Below, one piece after another: positions 24,837 to 37,000 of a DNA stretch of 64,000 nucleotides. This DNA comes from Dipteris shenzhenensis (lineage: Eukaryota; Polypodiophyta; Polypodiopsida; Gleicheniales), in NCBI GenBank assembly GCA_047967505.1, contig CM106541.1; one strand, written 5' to 3'. Numbering within the stretch: the stretch's first letter is position 1; the number at the start of each line of letters is the position of its first letter. The position numbers and the translations under genes are program-made. The notes under the pieces are model-generated. The model was not told the DNA's origin and searched no databases. It saw only the letters and a program-made list of their open reading frames with translations.

Positions 24837-27800
24837 TCAATCATTGGCCTCGTTATCCTCAATTTCTTCAACTGCCTGCAATGGTCCATTCTCGGAAAGA
24901 CAAGGAGTTTGACTGTCAATAAGGGCGATCTGTGGTTCCATTGAATTTATTTCATTCCATTCATCATCTGAAATTGACCAATCCAAGATATCAAAATTAG
25001 ATCTAATGCGGTCTGGATGGAGGCTTCTAGGCAGTACACTGGTGCCTCGCTGTATTGCCCACCTCAAGATAACCTGGAGGAAAAAAACTCTCTTTTAATC
25101 AGCCACTAAAGCTAATTTTTGGATTTTCCAGTGTTCCCCCACCCACATGCACGCACACACATACCCACACCCCCTTTCACAAAAACACAACCTGTGAAGA
25201 AAAGGAACAAGAGTCAGTAAACCACACCAGTTACTCTATTTAGGCTCTACTTAAAATCTGACAACTTCAGAGCAATAAATAATCCTTTCAATCATGAAAT
25301 TGCATACCTGTGCCAAGTGAGTGTGAGAAAGAAAAAAATTTTAGAAAGGGCAATATTATATTGAAGCAATTGAGGGCTTAATGTTGGAAAAGTCACCTCC
25401 CCATATGTGAGCCCCTATACGTGGAGAGCATGGGGGAGGGTTTATGTGGCTGCCACACGGACAGCACATAGGCTGCCGTGTGGGCAGCATACAAACTCAG
25501 AGAAGCATGATAGGCTTCAACATAGGCAGCACAATCAACAGAGGTACCTGGATTTTGAGAAGAGTCGGGGCAGCCAGAGTATGGGACCCTGCCAAATGAC
25601 ACGTGGCACAATCTGGAGCATATTCAGCATGTACACAGCCTGGTTCGAGGTTAGGATCAGACCCTAGAGGTTCCTGACAGCTGCACAGGTATTTGGAGCA
25701 GGTGGAGCAAGAGAAAACCATGTGGGGCAACCTGTACAGAATTGCACGGGTGGCTGCAGGTGTCAGAACAGGGCTTGAACTGATGGTAAAAGGTAAAAGG
25801 CTGGAACAGGTCCAGAAGGTTGGCAGAGAAACAGAAGCAGGACTGCACCTGTTTTCGAGCAGGTTTAGGTCATGGAAAAGGCCTGGAGAAGCCCGGGGAC
25901 AGGGCAGATCCACCTGGGCCAGTGGCTGCCTGCACGTGGCCAGGTAGAGCTGCAAAGGGGGCAGATTTCACAGACCTCCGGTCAGTTTTACAGACTGGTA
26001 GTGTGGTTGTCTGGGTCAGTTCAAATAGAACGCCAGTTGGCCATTTTGGGGGGCTATTAGCCCCTAAGGTGCAGCAAGGGAAGTGGCTACTGCAGGGATC
26101 AAAGAGCACAGAGGACTACATTCTTTGCTGTCATCCAGGACAGCAAAGAGAGTGGCAGTCAGAAGAACCTTGGGCCTCACCATTGGCTGCACATCAGGGC
26201 AGCAAGAAGGTCAATAGTTCACAGCATTCACTGCCTTGTGTTGTGTCTGTCCAGCAGGGATAGCTTCGAGCTGTGTTTGTAGGGCAGAGCAACGAGGCTC
26301 ATAGGGAGCACATAGGCCGAGTGCTTTGAGAGCACCACGGAGGTAGAACAGCCGTTGGTTGTGCACAGCGGGTCATAGGTAGCACTCTGCTACTAGGTGG
26401 TGAGACATTGAGCGTACACTTTTTATTGTGTCCGCTGTGGACAGAAATATTGGTTCTACATCTCTCTTGTGCATTGCTCATTGTACTTACTGCACATGTA
26501 TGTTAAGTACACAAATAAGTAACAAGTAAACTAGCACCCCTGTATGAATTCCCGGGATGCTCCTCCCCCACTTGGTGCCGACCACTCCTACTTGGCATTC
26601 AGCACCTCAATTACCACATTAGTTGCAAGACAGACCCTCTGGCCCCCAGCCGTGTCCAGATACACTTTGATCATGCCCTTGATGCCGTATATCTAAGTCA
26701 CTTGTCTCATGAGCTACTGACCTCTCTTGGAGATAAGGCAGATCTCAACCATGCCTCAGACGTGCTTGTTTCAATGGGAGGTCGCAGCCATGTCATTCCC
26801 TATAACCTGACCTGCATCACACCCCCCAGTGCAGAAGATGCTACAGAACCCATGGTATGATGATGAGGTGTTCTGCAGGGAGAGGGATTTGACACTCAAC
26901 TTGGGCAAGACTGAGGTCATGATTTCAACATCTCACAGGCAGTGCTTCATCAACACAGTTTCACTCACCAAGAGGAGCTGGTGGAGATCGTGCAGTCCTA
27001 CACTTATTTAGGGGCAATCTTCACGGGACTGGTTTTCACGAGATGATTCATGCAACCAAGGCTCGACTTAACAACCTCTAGCTCAGCTACAGCGACAGTT
27101 CTTTCAGGCATACTTTCAGGACTCTCCGATGAAAGGATGGCTATTTGACACACTAGTGAGGCCGACAACCATGTGTATGCAGCACCCTTTTGCACTTCAG
27201 CAACTGACTAGAGGAGATTTAAGAGACTACAGGTGATTATGGGTTCCTAGATGATTCAGAGTAAGCCCTCAGTCTCCCATTAGATAGTACAGGCAGAGTT
27301 CGCCATGACACCACTTCAGATTGATGTTAGAGCAACAGTTCTTTCAGGCATACTCCGAGAAAGGACGGCTATTTTACACACTAGTGAGGCTGGTAACCAT
27401 GTGTATGCAGCACCCTTTTGGGAGAGTGACCTCTCAACGATTGACTAGAGGAGATTTGAGAGATTACACGTGATTATGGGTTCCTAGATGATTCGGAGTA
27501 AGCCCTTGCCATGACACCACTTCAAATTTATTGCAATCTTCCAAAGAGTAACATTCCTTCATAGGGTCTAGATTTTGTCTAGCTGGAGATTACCAAGGTT
27601 GGCACTAGAGTAATCCAAGAGACTAGCAGATAGGAGGGTTAGCAAGGCATGGTATGCATAGGTATCAATATGTTCGCCAATCAAGGTATTCAGATGGAAC
27701 AACTCCCGCCCTTTCAGTAAAGCTTGGACGCATCGGACCCCCTAATCCCACAAGACAAGACCAACTGTATCATACGATTCGATCATTTTAGCTCTATACA

Positions 27801-30800
27801 CTGCGGACAAACTGCGGACAAGCCGGGGGGGGGACTAGGAGTTTACCACCAAAATCCAGTCCTACGCATTTGAGACATGTCACTGACTTCTTCACATTTG
27901 AGTTTGCACCAGGACAAAGCGGGGTGGAGGAGGAGCTAGCCAACATGAGGACATAGTGAATCGGCGGGAAGAGGCAACACGGAGCTACAGAGCCAACAAC
28001 ACTAAGCATCTCTCTATTGGCATGAGCCCATTTGAGGCAATCAAAGTGAAAATGCCTTCCTTAATTGCAGACGTAGCTGTGAAAAATCAGCAAGCATGAA
28101 ATGACTTCCACATGATGGAAGCTCTTCTACAGTTCGCTTAAAAAAATATGCAAGATGCCCAAGCAAAGCAGAAGAAACATGCGGATGAACATAGGAGATA
28201 CTTGGTTTTCAAGGAAGGGGATTATGTGCGTTCACGTCTCCACAAAATCATATTCTTCATTGAAAGGTAGTACCAACACAAAGCTTGCTATCGGTACTAT
28301 GCCCTTATAGAATCATCCGCAAGATTGGAGAAGTAGCGAATCAATTGGAGCTACCAAGCACCTCTAAAATCCACAATGTATTTCATGTGTCTTTGCTAAA
28401 AACCACATGTCTAGTTTGACCTAGCTCTTCACCCTTTTGGTTCAGTAAGACCCTTTTGGATGGGGGAAGTGGAAGAGGATAGTGAAGGAAGAGGAGGGTG
28501 GAAGAGGATATCAAAAGACGCATAGAAGTCACTGTCATGGGAAAGCAATTGCTCACCTTATGTGGGTGCTTCGAACTTCAGATATGCAAATGGCTTCCAC
28601 TTTTTCAAGGATACGGGAGGCTGCACATGTACAAAACCCCACAAGAGTCAAGCATCAGTTGACTACATGACTATAACTCCACCCACAAGGCACATCGTGA
28701 AATACCTCAGGATTGATTATGAGACATTGGAGTCTGACCACAATGCCATGGCTTCAAGGAACTCAATTAGCTGTAGAAAACAGAAATCTACAACATCCCC
28801 CCATTTGAGGATGGAGAGCCTAGTGTGATTCAGTAAGGTCAGCACTAATTGTCATACTTGAACCAGAGAAATGTTGACTATATCGGGGAAAGGGAAAAAG
28901 AGCAAAGGAAGAAGCAAAGGGATGCCTTGCACAAGAGAGACATAGTTGAAAAAAATCTCTCGACTCAAAGCCACAAATGGTATCATCACAGAAAAAGACG
29001 TGGAGGAGTTTGAAGAAATAGTCTCAAGGCTTAATAGCAAAGATGCTAATAGGGGGAGGAGATGAAACCAAAGAGATGCTAACATGATAACAAATAAAGC
29101 TTTGGAAGCACGGAGAGGCAGCTCAATAGAATTGTACTGTTGCACAAAAGAGGAGACAATAGGCAGCAAGCACTTACAGGACAATCATGGTAAGTAGTTT
29201 AATGGCATATGGCAAAACTATATGGTACTATACTTGAATAAAAAATGAGCAAATGAGCAGAAAAAAAGAAAAAGAGCACCTTCTCAAGTGGGTTTCAGGC
29301 CCAAACATTCAACAATAGACCATCAAAGTCGTAATACGAGCTGCCAGCATTTTATGAAGAACAAGAAAAAAGTAAATTTACTGTTGTTTGCTTGTCATGT
29401 GCACGGATTGGTATCTGACGTGTACTGGGTACACAAGACTAGCTCAGGTAGCCTAGGGAGGCTTAGGGCTAGGCAAGCTTGATTCTCGGGTTGAGTGGCA
29501 AGGGTACGAAAAATGAAGCACTTTCTATCCGGATTCAAGACTACACAGCTGCTCCTACGTGCTATGTCATGCACTTGGAACATGTGGACTTGTAAATCGG
29601 AATACAGTGGTTTAAAACCCACGATATTTCGGATTGGATGGAAAGAGCATACACTCTCTTTTTTGGATAAGGACACCCAATTTTGTATTCATTGTGATAA
29701 TATTCCCTCTTCTCAGGGACCTATTGTATCTGGGATGCAGCTTCGGAATATAATAAACACTTCTCATTATAATGTGTATCAATGTGTTTTGATTCCGCTT
29801 TCTTCATTTGTTGTCTCTGTTAATAACAAAAATGATTTAAGCGTGTTTGAACACCGTGAATTGAGAACGTTGTTAAATGATTTCATGGATGTATTCCCTG
29901 CTCAACTGCCGGAAGGTTTACCTCCAAAACAGGCAGTAGACCATCGCATAGATTTAGTACCTAGGGCTCAACCTATTAGTGTTCCACTTTATAGGATGAG
30001 CCAGCTTGAGGAGGATGAGTTAGCTTCACAGCTACAAGATTACCTGAATATGGGCTATATTCGCCCAAGTAAATCACTTTGGGAAGCACCTGTCCTCTTA
30101 AGAAAGAAGAAAGATAGTTCGTGGAGAATGTGTATAGATTATAAACGATTGAATAAAGTGACAATTAAGAATCGATACCCCCTTCCTCGTTCCGATGATT
30201 TGATAGACCGTTTGGCCGGAGCGAAGTATTTCACTAAGATTGATTTGCGTACGGGTTATCACCAAATCCGTATCTATGCTAAACACATAGATAGAACCGC
30301 ATTCCAAACTAGGTATGGCCATTATGAGTTTCTCGTATTACCTTTTGATTTAACCAATGCTCCTGCTACCTTCCAGCAAATAATGAACGATTTATTCTGA
30401 GATTTTTTGGATAAATTTGTTGTCGTGTTCTTAGATGACATTTTGGTATACAGCCGAACGCTAGAGTATCACATTGGACACTTCCGGATTGTCTTAGTTA
30501 TTCTAAGACATGCCAAGAAGGAGATCATTTACTTAGGACACAAGATTTCTTCTGAAGGTATTAGCATTGATCTAAATCGTATCTACAAGGTTTTGGAATG
30601 GCCTATCCCTCAAACTGTGAAACAACTTCGTTCTTTCCTAGGATTCACGGTTTTTCTACGGAAGTCTATGCATGATTATTCTAATATCATGGCACCTTTG
30701 ACCAACATATTGAAAGGTCGTGGACGCATGGTCTACTCAGTCGATCTCTTGGAATGATGCATTGAACAAGGCTTTAAAAACCTTGAAGTTAACTATCAAG

Positions 30801-33702
30801 GAAGCACCCGTTCTTGCATTACCCGATCCTACCCGGCCTTATGTTTGAGGCCGATGCGAGTGATTTTGCGATTGGGGCAGCTTTATTCCAAGAGGGCAGA
30901 CCTGTAGCTTTTCAGAGTAAGAAGCTAGATGACATGCAATATCGTTGGCCCAACCTAGAGAAAGAACTCTATGCAGTTGTGTATGCTCTAAAGGTTTGGA
31001 GACACTACTTGTATGGTTCGAAGTTTCTTGTATTGACCGATCATCAGTCAATCAAGTATGTGTGTCACGGCTCTGAATTGAGAGGAAGAAAGGCTAGATG
31101 GGTAGAGTTAATGCAAGATTTTGATTTTGAAATACGTCGTCAAAAGGGTTCGAGACCCACCCGAAGGTATTTTATTACTTCATCGTAGAGCTATGTTACA
31201 AAGAATCAAAAACATGAATGAATTTACAAAGCGCATTCATTTGGCAAGTTGCCACTTGTCTAATTTCTAGCCTAGTTCTAATCCCATGTCCATGGGTAAG
31301 GTCTTCTTTTTGGGGTCTTCTTTGCACTTAGTCACGCAAATAGCTCCTAATCGCTTGTGAGGCTCCGCAATGTCCAAGTCTCGAACCTTCCTTATACCTG
31401 CAACAATTAAATAAAGCGCATAACCATGGCACCCATTAATTGTTAGCGCTTCGCATGCAAATAATAAACTCTGGACTAATCCTAGTCAGTGTGGGCATCC
31501 CCACCAAGCAAACATGTGAACAAAACATAGAACACAATTCTTAGTCGACCGAAGTCAACCCTCTTGGTCGTAATTAAGGGGCTTGACCATCAGTCGGAGC
31601 GCCTTAATTATGGCCAAGTCTCTCCAACCGAAGTTGGCGCACCTTGGTTAACGAGGTTAACCCTCTTGGCGTGAGCCAAGTCTCGTTGACCGAAGTCAAC
31701 ACTCTCTGACCGAAGTCAGCACTTTGATTGCTTGGTTAACCATGGTTAACCATCTTGGCCGAAGCCAAATCTTCCTAACCGAGGTTAGGCTTACTTAACC
31801 GGGTTAGTAATCTTTGACCGGAGTCAAGAGTTTGACCAAATAAAGGTAACTCTTTGAACATAATTAAATAAAAGAAGAACTCATTAATTATGATCAATAA
31901 ATGGTCAACTTATGCTTTGACTTTAAAATATTTACAGCCTGGTGACATGAACATCTTCAAGTGCTAAAAAGTCCAACTTCTTGAGCCATTTCTTTAAATT
32001 GGCTGGTGTAAGGTCATTTGACAGTCCTTGTTCATTAACACTTAAAAAGGAGAAATTATCCTTGCTGTTAATCTACATCTTCACTGAGTGCTTTTGTTTC
32101 TCTTTTTCTTCAATTGCACAGTTTATGGAGGCAAGATGACAAAACCCCTTGACAACCTTCTTTTCTCCCTAGCTTCCAAATTGGAATCTCTTAGACTCTG
32201 CCTAGAGCTTGCCTCCTTGCTCTGCTAACCTTTTTTCTCCATCTTGATTTCTTGCTCTTGACGACCATGAAGTAGGGGGCCCTCGTTTCCTACATTGGTT
32301 CGGTCAGCTTGACAGAGCTGTTCCTCAAAGATTTGGGTATTTGGTACTAACTTCCTCAACCTCATCCTCCAAACTAGAATCATCTAGAGCCTCCTCCCTA
32401 AGGAATTCAAAGGAGTTAAAATTACAGCAGGTTTGGCATACATGCCTTAGATAATCACAGATGCAACAACGCAGTTCCCTTTTTCCAGCTTTAGCACAGC
32501 ATACCTGAGCAGAAGTCTTGTGAAGGCGTTCCGCAATGGCTTTAATTACAGATGTCTTGAGCATAGGTGAATGTCCAGAACGTGACCGTATAAACGCGAT
32601 GGGGATACTTTCATGCTCCCCGCTCAAGTCATCATCATGCATACTTCTGAGGCTGCTCCCGGGCACTCCAAGGGGAGTGTGAGCTGAGACATGGATACCT
32701 TTATCATGGCAGAACTTTAACAAGTCGTCCTGTCGCCAAAAAGGATGCAATTCCACCTGCAGAATAAGATCCAAAGAGACGTTATATGTCGAACCCCCCG
32801 ACTGAAAGAAGCGTGCAAAAGTATCTAAAATGGCTGTAGAAGGTTCGTTTCTTTGCGGGTGGGGGAAAATATCTGAAATAGCTTCATTTTGGACAGCGTC
32901 ATTTTCTTTTCTCAAGAGCAAGCCATCTGTAGGAGGCATAGGCTTCCCAGCAGAGGTACCAAGGTATCAAGAGCTAACCAAACTCGAGTGCAAGATTTGT
33001 TTCAAATAAACCTACTGCTATGGTTTAGAAAGCGTGTCCATGCGTTTAAGGTCTAGACAAGGGGAACAGGGCATGTAAGATCACGCAAAAGGTGCCAGGT
33101 AAAGATCATTTCATTTGATGGTTGAAGGATTTCCGCACCTGATTAACAGCGGGTATAATTTTAGCAAAGCCAAGCAGCTCTTTGATCTGCGCCACGCTGA
33201 AATTGCTGACGCCTATAGCCCGCACCAAACCTTTCTCGACCAATTGCTCCATAGCTCGCCAAGTCTCCTTCATGCGAGGGGATGGTTTCCCTTGCTTGTG
33301 CGGCGGGTCAGTGGCGTCACCCACAGAGGACGTGACGGGCCAGTGTATCAGATACAGATCCAGATACGAGAGTGCAAGATTTTTCAAAGAAAATTCGACC
33401 GCAGCCTCCACACGCTTCGGCGCATTCGTTGTGCACAGAACCTTAGAAGTCACAAACAAGTCCTCCCGTCGCAAACCTGGCAAGCCTCCACCTAGTGCCT
33501 CTGCCAGGGCTTGGCCAACCTCCACCTCGTTGCCATAGAGATGCGCGCAATCCAAGTGACGATAGCCAACCTCTAATGCGGCTCGCACTGCGGCTCTACA
33601 GGTATCCCCATCCGTCTGCCATGTTCCCAAGCCTACCGCAGGAATTTTTGCTCCTGTGTTCAGGATGAAATGCGTAAGAGGATGCGCTTTCCTGTCCTTC
33701 AT
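24837..33702 (-). CDS. Aldo-keto reductase (AKR4-like), three exons
   Basis: Cytosolic NADPH-dependent reductase of aldehydes and ketones, (alpha/beta)8-barrel family. Exons: 33702-33139 (188 aa), 32756-32505 (84 aa) and 25073-24837 (78 aa plus stop), all phase 0 with GT-AG borders; 350 aa, slightly longer than the usual 310-325. Catalytic tetrad visible: D51 and Y56 ([14 protein letters not shown]), K87 (FVTSKVL), H120 (LIHWP). GVSNFS is at 164-169. The 2'-phosphate-binding segment [14 protein letters not shown] is in exon 3. Extra length comes from a Ser/Asp-rich insert around residues 219-245 and an acidic C-terminal tail. Intron 1 is 382 bp; intron 2 is 7431 bp and filled with transposon remnants on the opposite strand. 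No stop or frameshift in the reconstructed frame. Physiological substrate not predictable. Confidence 0.85.
25381..26540. other. GC-rich insert of unknown origin in intron 2
   Basis: Noticeably richer in G+C than its surroundings, with several overlapping open frames but no recognisable domain. It contains an imperfect palindrome near 25450-25492 (GCTGCCACACGGACAGC paired with GCTGCCGTGTGGGCAGC). It could be an LTR or leader of an unidentified element; no termini found. Confidence 0.35.
26829..27660 (+). pseudogene. LINE-type reverse transcriptase fragment
   Basis: Frame-shifted plus-strand remnants match the region after the RT active site of non-LTR elements: [18 protein letters not shown] ('N..KT..M' motif), then SYTYLGAIF, then LVRPTTM and [10 protein letters not shown]. 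The last part (from about 27095 to 27520) is tandemly duplicated with a period of roughly 230 bp. No endonuclease domain or poly-A tail seen. Confidence 0.55.
28015..28430 (+). pseudogene. Gypsy integrase C-terminal fragment
   Basis: Plus-strand remnants: [20 protein letters not shown], a [20 protein letters not shown] block, [17 protein letters not shown] and [11 protein letters not shown]. The last is the hallmark 'hpvFHVSxLK' end of gypsy integrases. Two or more stops interrupt it. It lies upstream of the RT fragment at 29.5 kb, the wrong order for one element, so it is a separate copy. Confidence 0.7.
28431..29494. other. Intronic DNA, no gene seen
   Basis: Short open frames only. Possibly degraded gag/protease sequence leading into the gypsy fragment, but nothing recognisable. 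Confidence 0.4.
29495..31188 (+). pseudogene. Gypsy (Ty3-type) RT and RNase H fragment
   Basis: Encodes the protease-RT linker, then RT with [54 protein letters not shown] and [11 protein letters not shown]. RNase H follows ([34 protein letters not shown]). Breaks: TGA at 30398-30400, a small deletion after VILRHAKK in the thumb region, and a frameshift between about 30755 and 30815. No integrase or LTR follows, so the copy is truncated at about 31188. Antisense to the host gene, inside its intron. Confidence 0.88.
31541..31830. repeat. Array of consecutive mini-hairpins with shared loop
   Basis: At least eleven short palindromes follow one another, each with a different but internally complementary stem. 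Examples: CCAAC-CGAA-GTTGG (31624-31637), GGTTAAC-GAG-GTTAACC (31646-31662), CTTGGC-GTGA-GCCAAG (31665-31680), GTTGAC-CGAA-GTCAAC (31685-31700), CTGAC-CGAA-GTCAG (31706-31719), GGTTAAC-CATG-GTTAACC (31734-31751), TTGGC-CGAA-GCCAA (31755-31768), CCTAAC-CGAG-GTTAGG (31774-31789), TTGAC-CGGA-GTCAA (31814-31827). A longer 17-bp stem spans 31563-31617. Function unknown. Confidence 0.85.
31831..32504. other. Intronic DNA between hairpin array and exon 2
   Basis: AT-rich to mixed composition with no recognisable coding region. Some minus-strand open frame runs out of exon 2 past the donor site and is not coding. Confidence 0.4.
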
Positions 33703-34560
33703 TCTAGATATGAGTGGAAATTTGCTTCAGGCGTCCACGGCATGGGTTTTATCACTAGCCGGGGAAAGACGGTGCTGAATAAAGCTTCCAAACACCTTCT
33801 TGTCTGTAACTTGCGCCGCCTGCTACGGCCAAGAAATTCTTCAACCTTAAGACAATTCCCCCGTCTCTCTTGCCTCTGGTTAAGAAGACAGGGCTAACTT
33901 ATCTCCCCGAACGTCCCCTCGAGAAACAGCTTTCACGGTAGCGAATATGACTGCAAGGATTACCTCCGCTGACATGTATCTCCAAGCAGCAAAACTAAAA
34001 CGGGATGTAGAAAAAACACGGAGCACATGCGATGAGCTAACTGGCCTCAAAGAACGGAAAATTTGCAAACAAAACAAGAAATTTCTGTCTGGCGGATTCC
34101 TTTGAGTACAAAAGCAGGAACTTGAGCAATCGCAAGCAGGTAACAAGGAGCCGGGAAAAACATGCCGGGGAAAAAACCTACAGACAGAAAATTGTCGGAG
34201 TCGGAGAGGCAATTCCAATCTTTTGGACTCGTGAATCTCCAGAGCAAACTGATGGAAGATTGCAAAGTCGTTCGATCTCTGCTCCCGAGAAAGCGAACCT
34301 CGGATCACGAATATTCTCTTTCTGTTTCTGTTGATACTAATATTCATCAGCCAGCCAATCCTGCACTCCCTAAACCCTAATTATGAAGCGCCTCAATGAT
34401 TGGGTGCCCTGATCGGATCGGAGTCCACGTGCTAATTCTTCATTGCGCCACGACACTGCTTGCGTGTCTTCCACGTGGCTCCACGCTTACCCTAGTAAAA
34501 GATTCGGACTCTACTACGGTCATCTCGGAGCTTTGTAAGAAGTGCGCTAGACCATAGGAA
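33703..34560 (-). promoter_or_regulatory. Upstream region of aldo-keto reductase with two G-boxes
   Basis: Two perfect CACGTG G-boxes at 34426-34431 and 34472-34477, 46 bp apart, lie about 725-775 bp upstream of the ATG. A telo-box-like AAACCCTAA lies at 34372-34380. G-boxes bind bZIP/bHLH factors and often drive ABA, light or stress response, which would suit an aldo-keto reductase. The transcription start is not known, so this is inference. The 155-aa open frame at 33880-34347 has no domain and is not called. Confidence 0.4.
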
Positions 34561-36500
34561 TGCCAGCCCTTGGAATTCGGGCTTGCTACCATGAAAGCTA
34601 CCAGAACTAGCACTCTGGAAGCCTTAATTGGAGTTATAAGAGCATGTAAGGTGGTAGCATCGCATGCATGTTCATCCCCCTAGCATGTGCTTTTGCTACA
34701 TCACCACTTTCTCTCAAATTTGCAATTAGTGATATGCTCTTTGGGTAGTGTGCTTATGCAGCCATGCACCTTGTTTTGCACATCAATGTCACCATTGTGG
34801 CGTATGGCACAACCACCACAATGTTGTTTCCACTAGTGCTATTGTTTCCACTACCACTATTGTTTATTAACTTGTTTTAGAAACTAATATGGATTCTTTT
34901 AATATAAAAAACAAGGTGAATTTCTTCAATGGGCCTGCCCTTTTGAAGATATGTAAGGATCTCTCTCGAATTAAATTGATGTGCGTGGACTCTAACTCGG
35001 TCTTGATGAATATGGACTGTTAGTTAACTGCCCCACGCAGTAGAAACTGCAATTCACAACAGCACTTCACATGCACACTTGGCCCAAATCTCCACGAATA
35101 ACCAATGGCCCAATAGCACGCAATAAAATGGTAATTAAATAAAACAACTATGCAATTTCAATTCGTAGGAGTGGATTCGTTACTATGACCTTCCCGTACG
35201 AGGCCACACGCCAACAAGTATAGCATGGTCTAGCTATGCATCACAAAATGTAGTTAGTGATGGGACTCTTATTATGACCTCAAAGCTCTTTTGAAAGCAA
35301 TAAGATTCTTGATTGAAAGAGTCAAAACACGTTGTGTTGTTGTTAACAGTCCACAAAGGTAAGATGTGGAAATGAGGAACTTAAAATTTTATTGCATAAT
35401 TGATGTGGAAGTTCAAAACAAATCACCATTTACTAAATCTATAAATGGTCAGGATGATGAAGTTCCCTTCAACATTTTTCAATAATGTTCAATTGCTCTT
35501 GCTGTTGGTATTTGGAAAGATGCCTCAAGCAATTGCATGTGCATTGGCCTCTCACAATGGTACTACTATTCTTAGAAAATCAATGTTGATTGAGTGCTTC
35601 CTTTGCCTCACATGCAAAGAAGCCACTTAAAGTGTCACCAAGCATGTGCAAAGATGCTTCCAACAATTACATGTGCATTGACCTCTCACAATAGTACTTC
35701 TATTCCATGATGATTGTTGGTAAAAGCCATCAAAAATTGCTGATGCTACCATTTGGCAGCCAAGGAATGCACTCAAGGCGAGGGGTCCCAATCCCCCGCC
35801 TCCTAGCCATGTAGGAGACTCTCCATTGTCCAAAAGAATAGCATGACATTTGGAGAGGGTTTCACTACTGCTATATATTCAAGGATCCATATTTTCCACC
35901 TTTATCTATGGGATTTCTATTCCCCTCATTTAAGGTGTCATCAACGCGCCAAGGTCATTTTTGCCTCTTCAATTCCACACTATTCCAAGGTACCATGAGG
36001 GGGGTTAGGGCCACACCAAGGCCCCATAGGCCCATATTTCCAACAATGATGGAGTGCTTCCAATGCCTTACATGCAAAGAAGCCACCTAAACCATCACCA
36101 AGTGGTAAAGAGTGTGCAAAAATGGTATGAAACACATGATCTCATTTGGGACACAAAGTTGAATTGATTTTGAAGGTAGGGGGATTTACAAGAAGAAAGA
36201 ACATAACTAGTCCTTGGCTATGAACAATCAAGAAACAAATCAAGAATAAAGCAGATTGTACAATTCATGATGAGAGAGAGAGAGATAGAGAGTCTTGGGA
36301 CCTAGTAGCGCACGCGCAAAAGGGAGGTGATGGGCTGTTGTACATGTGAAGAATGAGTAAAGAATGTGCAAACATGGTACTAAAAATGGGATTTTTAGAC
36401 TGTGCGAAGAATAAATGTGCAAACATGGGATCTTAGAGCCTTCTTGAATCTTATAAGAACAATAAAAAATTAAAGAGAGAACACCACAAATTGTGGGATT
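34561..36500. other. Intergenic with short diverged repeats
   Basis: Blocks such as ACATGCAAAGAAGCCAC (near 35608 and 36069) and CAATTxCATGTGCATTG (near 35531 and 35666) recur, so small segments have been duplicated. No gene recognised. Confidence 0.45.
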
Positions 36501-36502
36501 CA

Positions 36503-36505
<3 letters not shown>

Positions 36506-36541
<36 letters not shown>
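36506..36541. repeat. (GA)n microsatellite
   Basis: Uninterrupted GA run of about 18 units at the 3' end of the Helitron-like element. Confidence 0.95.
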
Positions 36542-36544
<3 letters not shown>

Positions 36545-36559
36545 ATAGTCAATAACACA

Positions 36560-37000
36560 AATTTCTATATTCATCATTAAAACAAGGTGAATTACATTCA
36601 TAAGGCCTACCCTGGATGGATGCCATATTGTGGTGTAAGTAAGGGAGTGGTCAGACCAATAAATGTAGTTTGTTCCGGAAATTGTGTTTTCATTTGTTGT
36701 GTTTGTCCATATGTGATCAATTATGGACCCTTCTGTAGTTGTTGGTTGATTGATTAGTTGGTGGAATTTTTTCGTGTCATGAACGTACAACGTTGTGTTG
36801 TAGTGGTGTTTGAGTTATTGTATTGAATATTGAAGTCCCCGATGATAGTTGTTGGTATTTCTTGTTCTATTTTGTTGAGTAGTATATCCAATAGAGAGAT
36901 AAGTGTTGATTGTGGTGAGGAGGGCAACTTGTACACATTAATGATTGAAAATTGTGAAAGCACATTGGTTGTGAATATTGTGAGCAAGCACTCACACTTT
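36560..37000 (-). pseudogene. EEP endonuclease domain downstream of the helicase
   Basis: Minus-strand pieces: INVYKLPSSPQSTLISLLD, then PTTIIGDFNIQ (GDFN codons at 36829-36840), a one-frame shift, then KKFHQLINQPTTTEGSIIDH and SDHSLTY (SDH codons at 36647-36655). GDFN and SDH are catalytic motifs of EEP nucleases as in LINE and Helentron endonucleases. No LINE RT follows on this strand down to 36000, so the domain is best read as the C-terminus of the Helitron-like protein. Confidence 0.65.

Larger units (their letters stand above)
25074..32504 (-). other. Transposon-filled intron 2 of the aldo-keto reductase gene
   Basis: Donor CAG|GTATGC (exon ends 32505) and acceptor CCTCCAG|GTT (exon starts 25073). 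Inside are a GC-rich stretch of unknown origin (about 25390-26480), a LINE fragment, a gypsy integrase fragment, a gypsy RT/RNase H fragment and the hairpin array. The retroelement pieces are on the plus strand, antisense to the gene. Confidence 0.75.

Noticed and set aside
31541-31830. CRISPR-like array
   Set aside because: The repeats are short palindromes with different stems and no constant direct repeat or spacers, and the window is clearly eukaryotic.
33880-34347. 155-aa open frame upstream of the aldo-keto reductase
   Set aside because: No domain, Cys/Arg/Phe-rich composition, overlapping frames on both strands, and position in the probable promoter/5' leader.
35013-35353. Possible 341-bp transposon with 10-bp inverted ends (TGGACTGTTA/TAACAGTCCA)
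   Set aside because: No target duplication on either side and no further internal symmetry, so the inverted words may be chance.
36560-37000. EEP endonuclease as a LINE fragment
   Set aside because: No reverse transcriptase follows on the minus strand, and the domain directly continues the helicase order. Helitron origin is more likely, though not proved.
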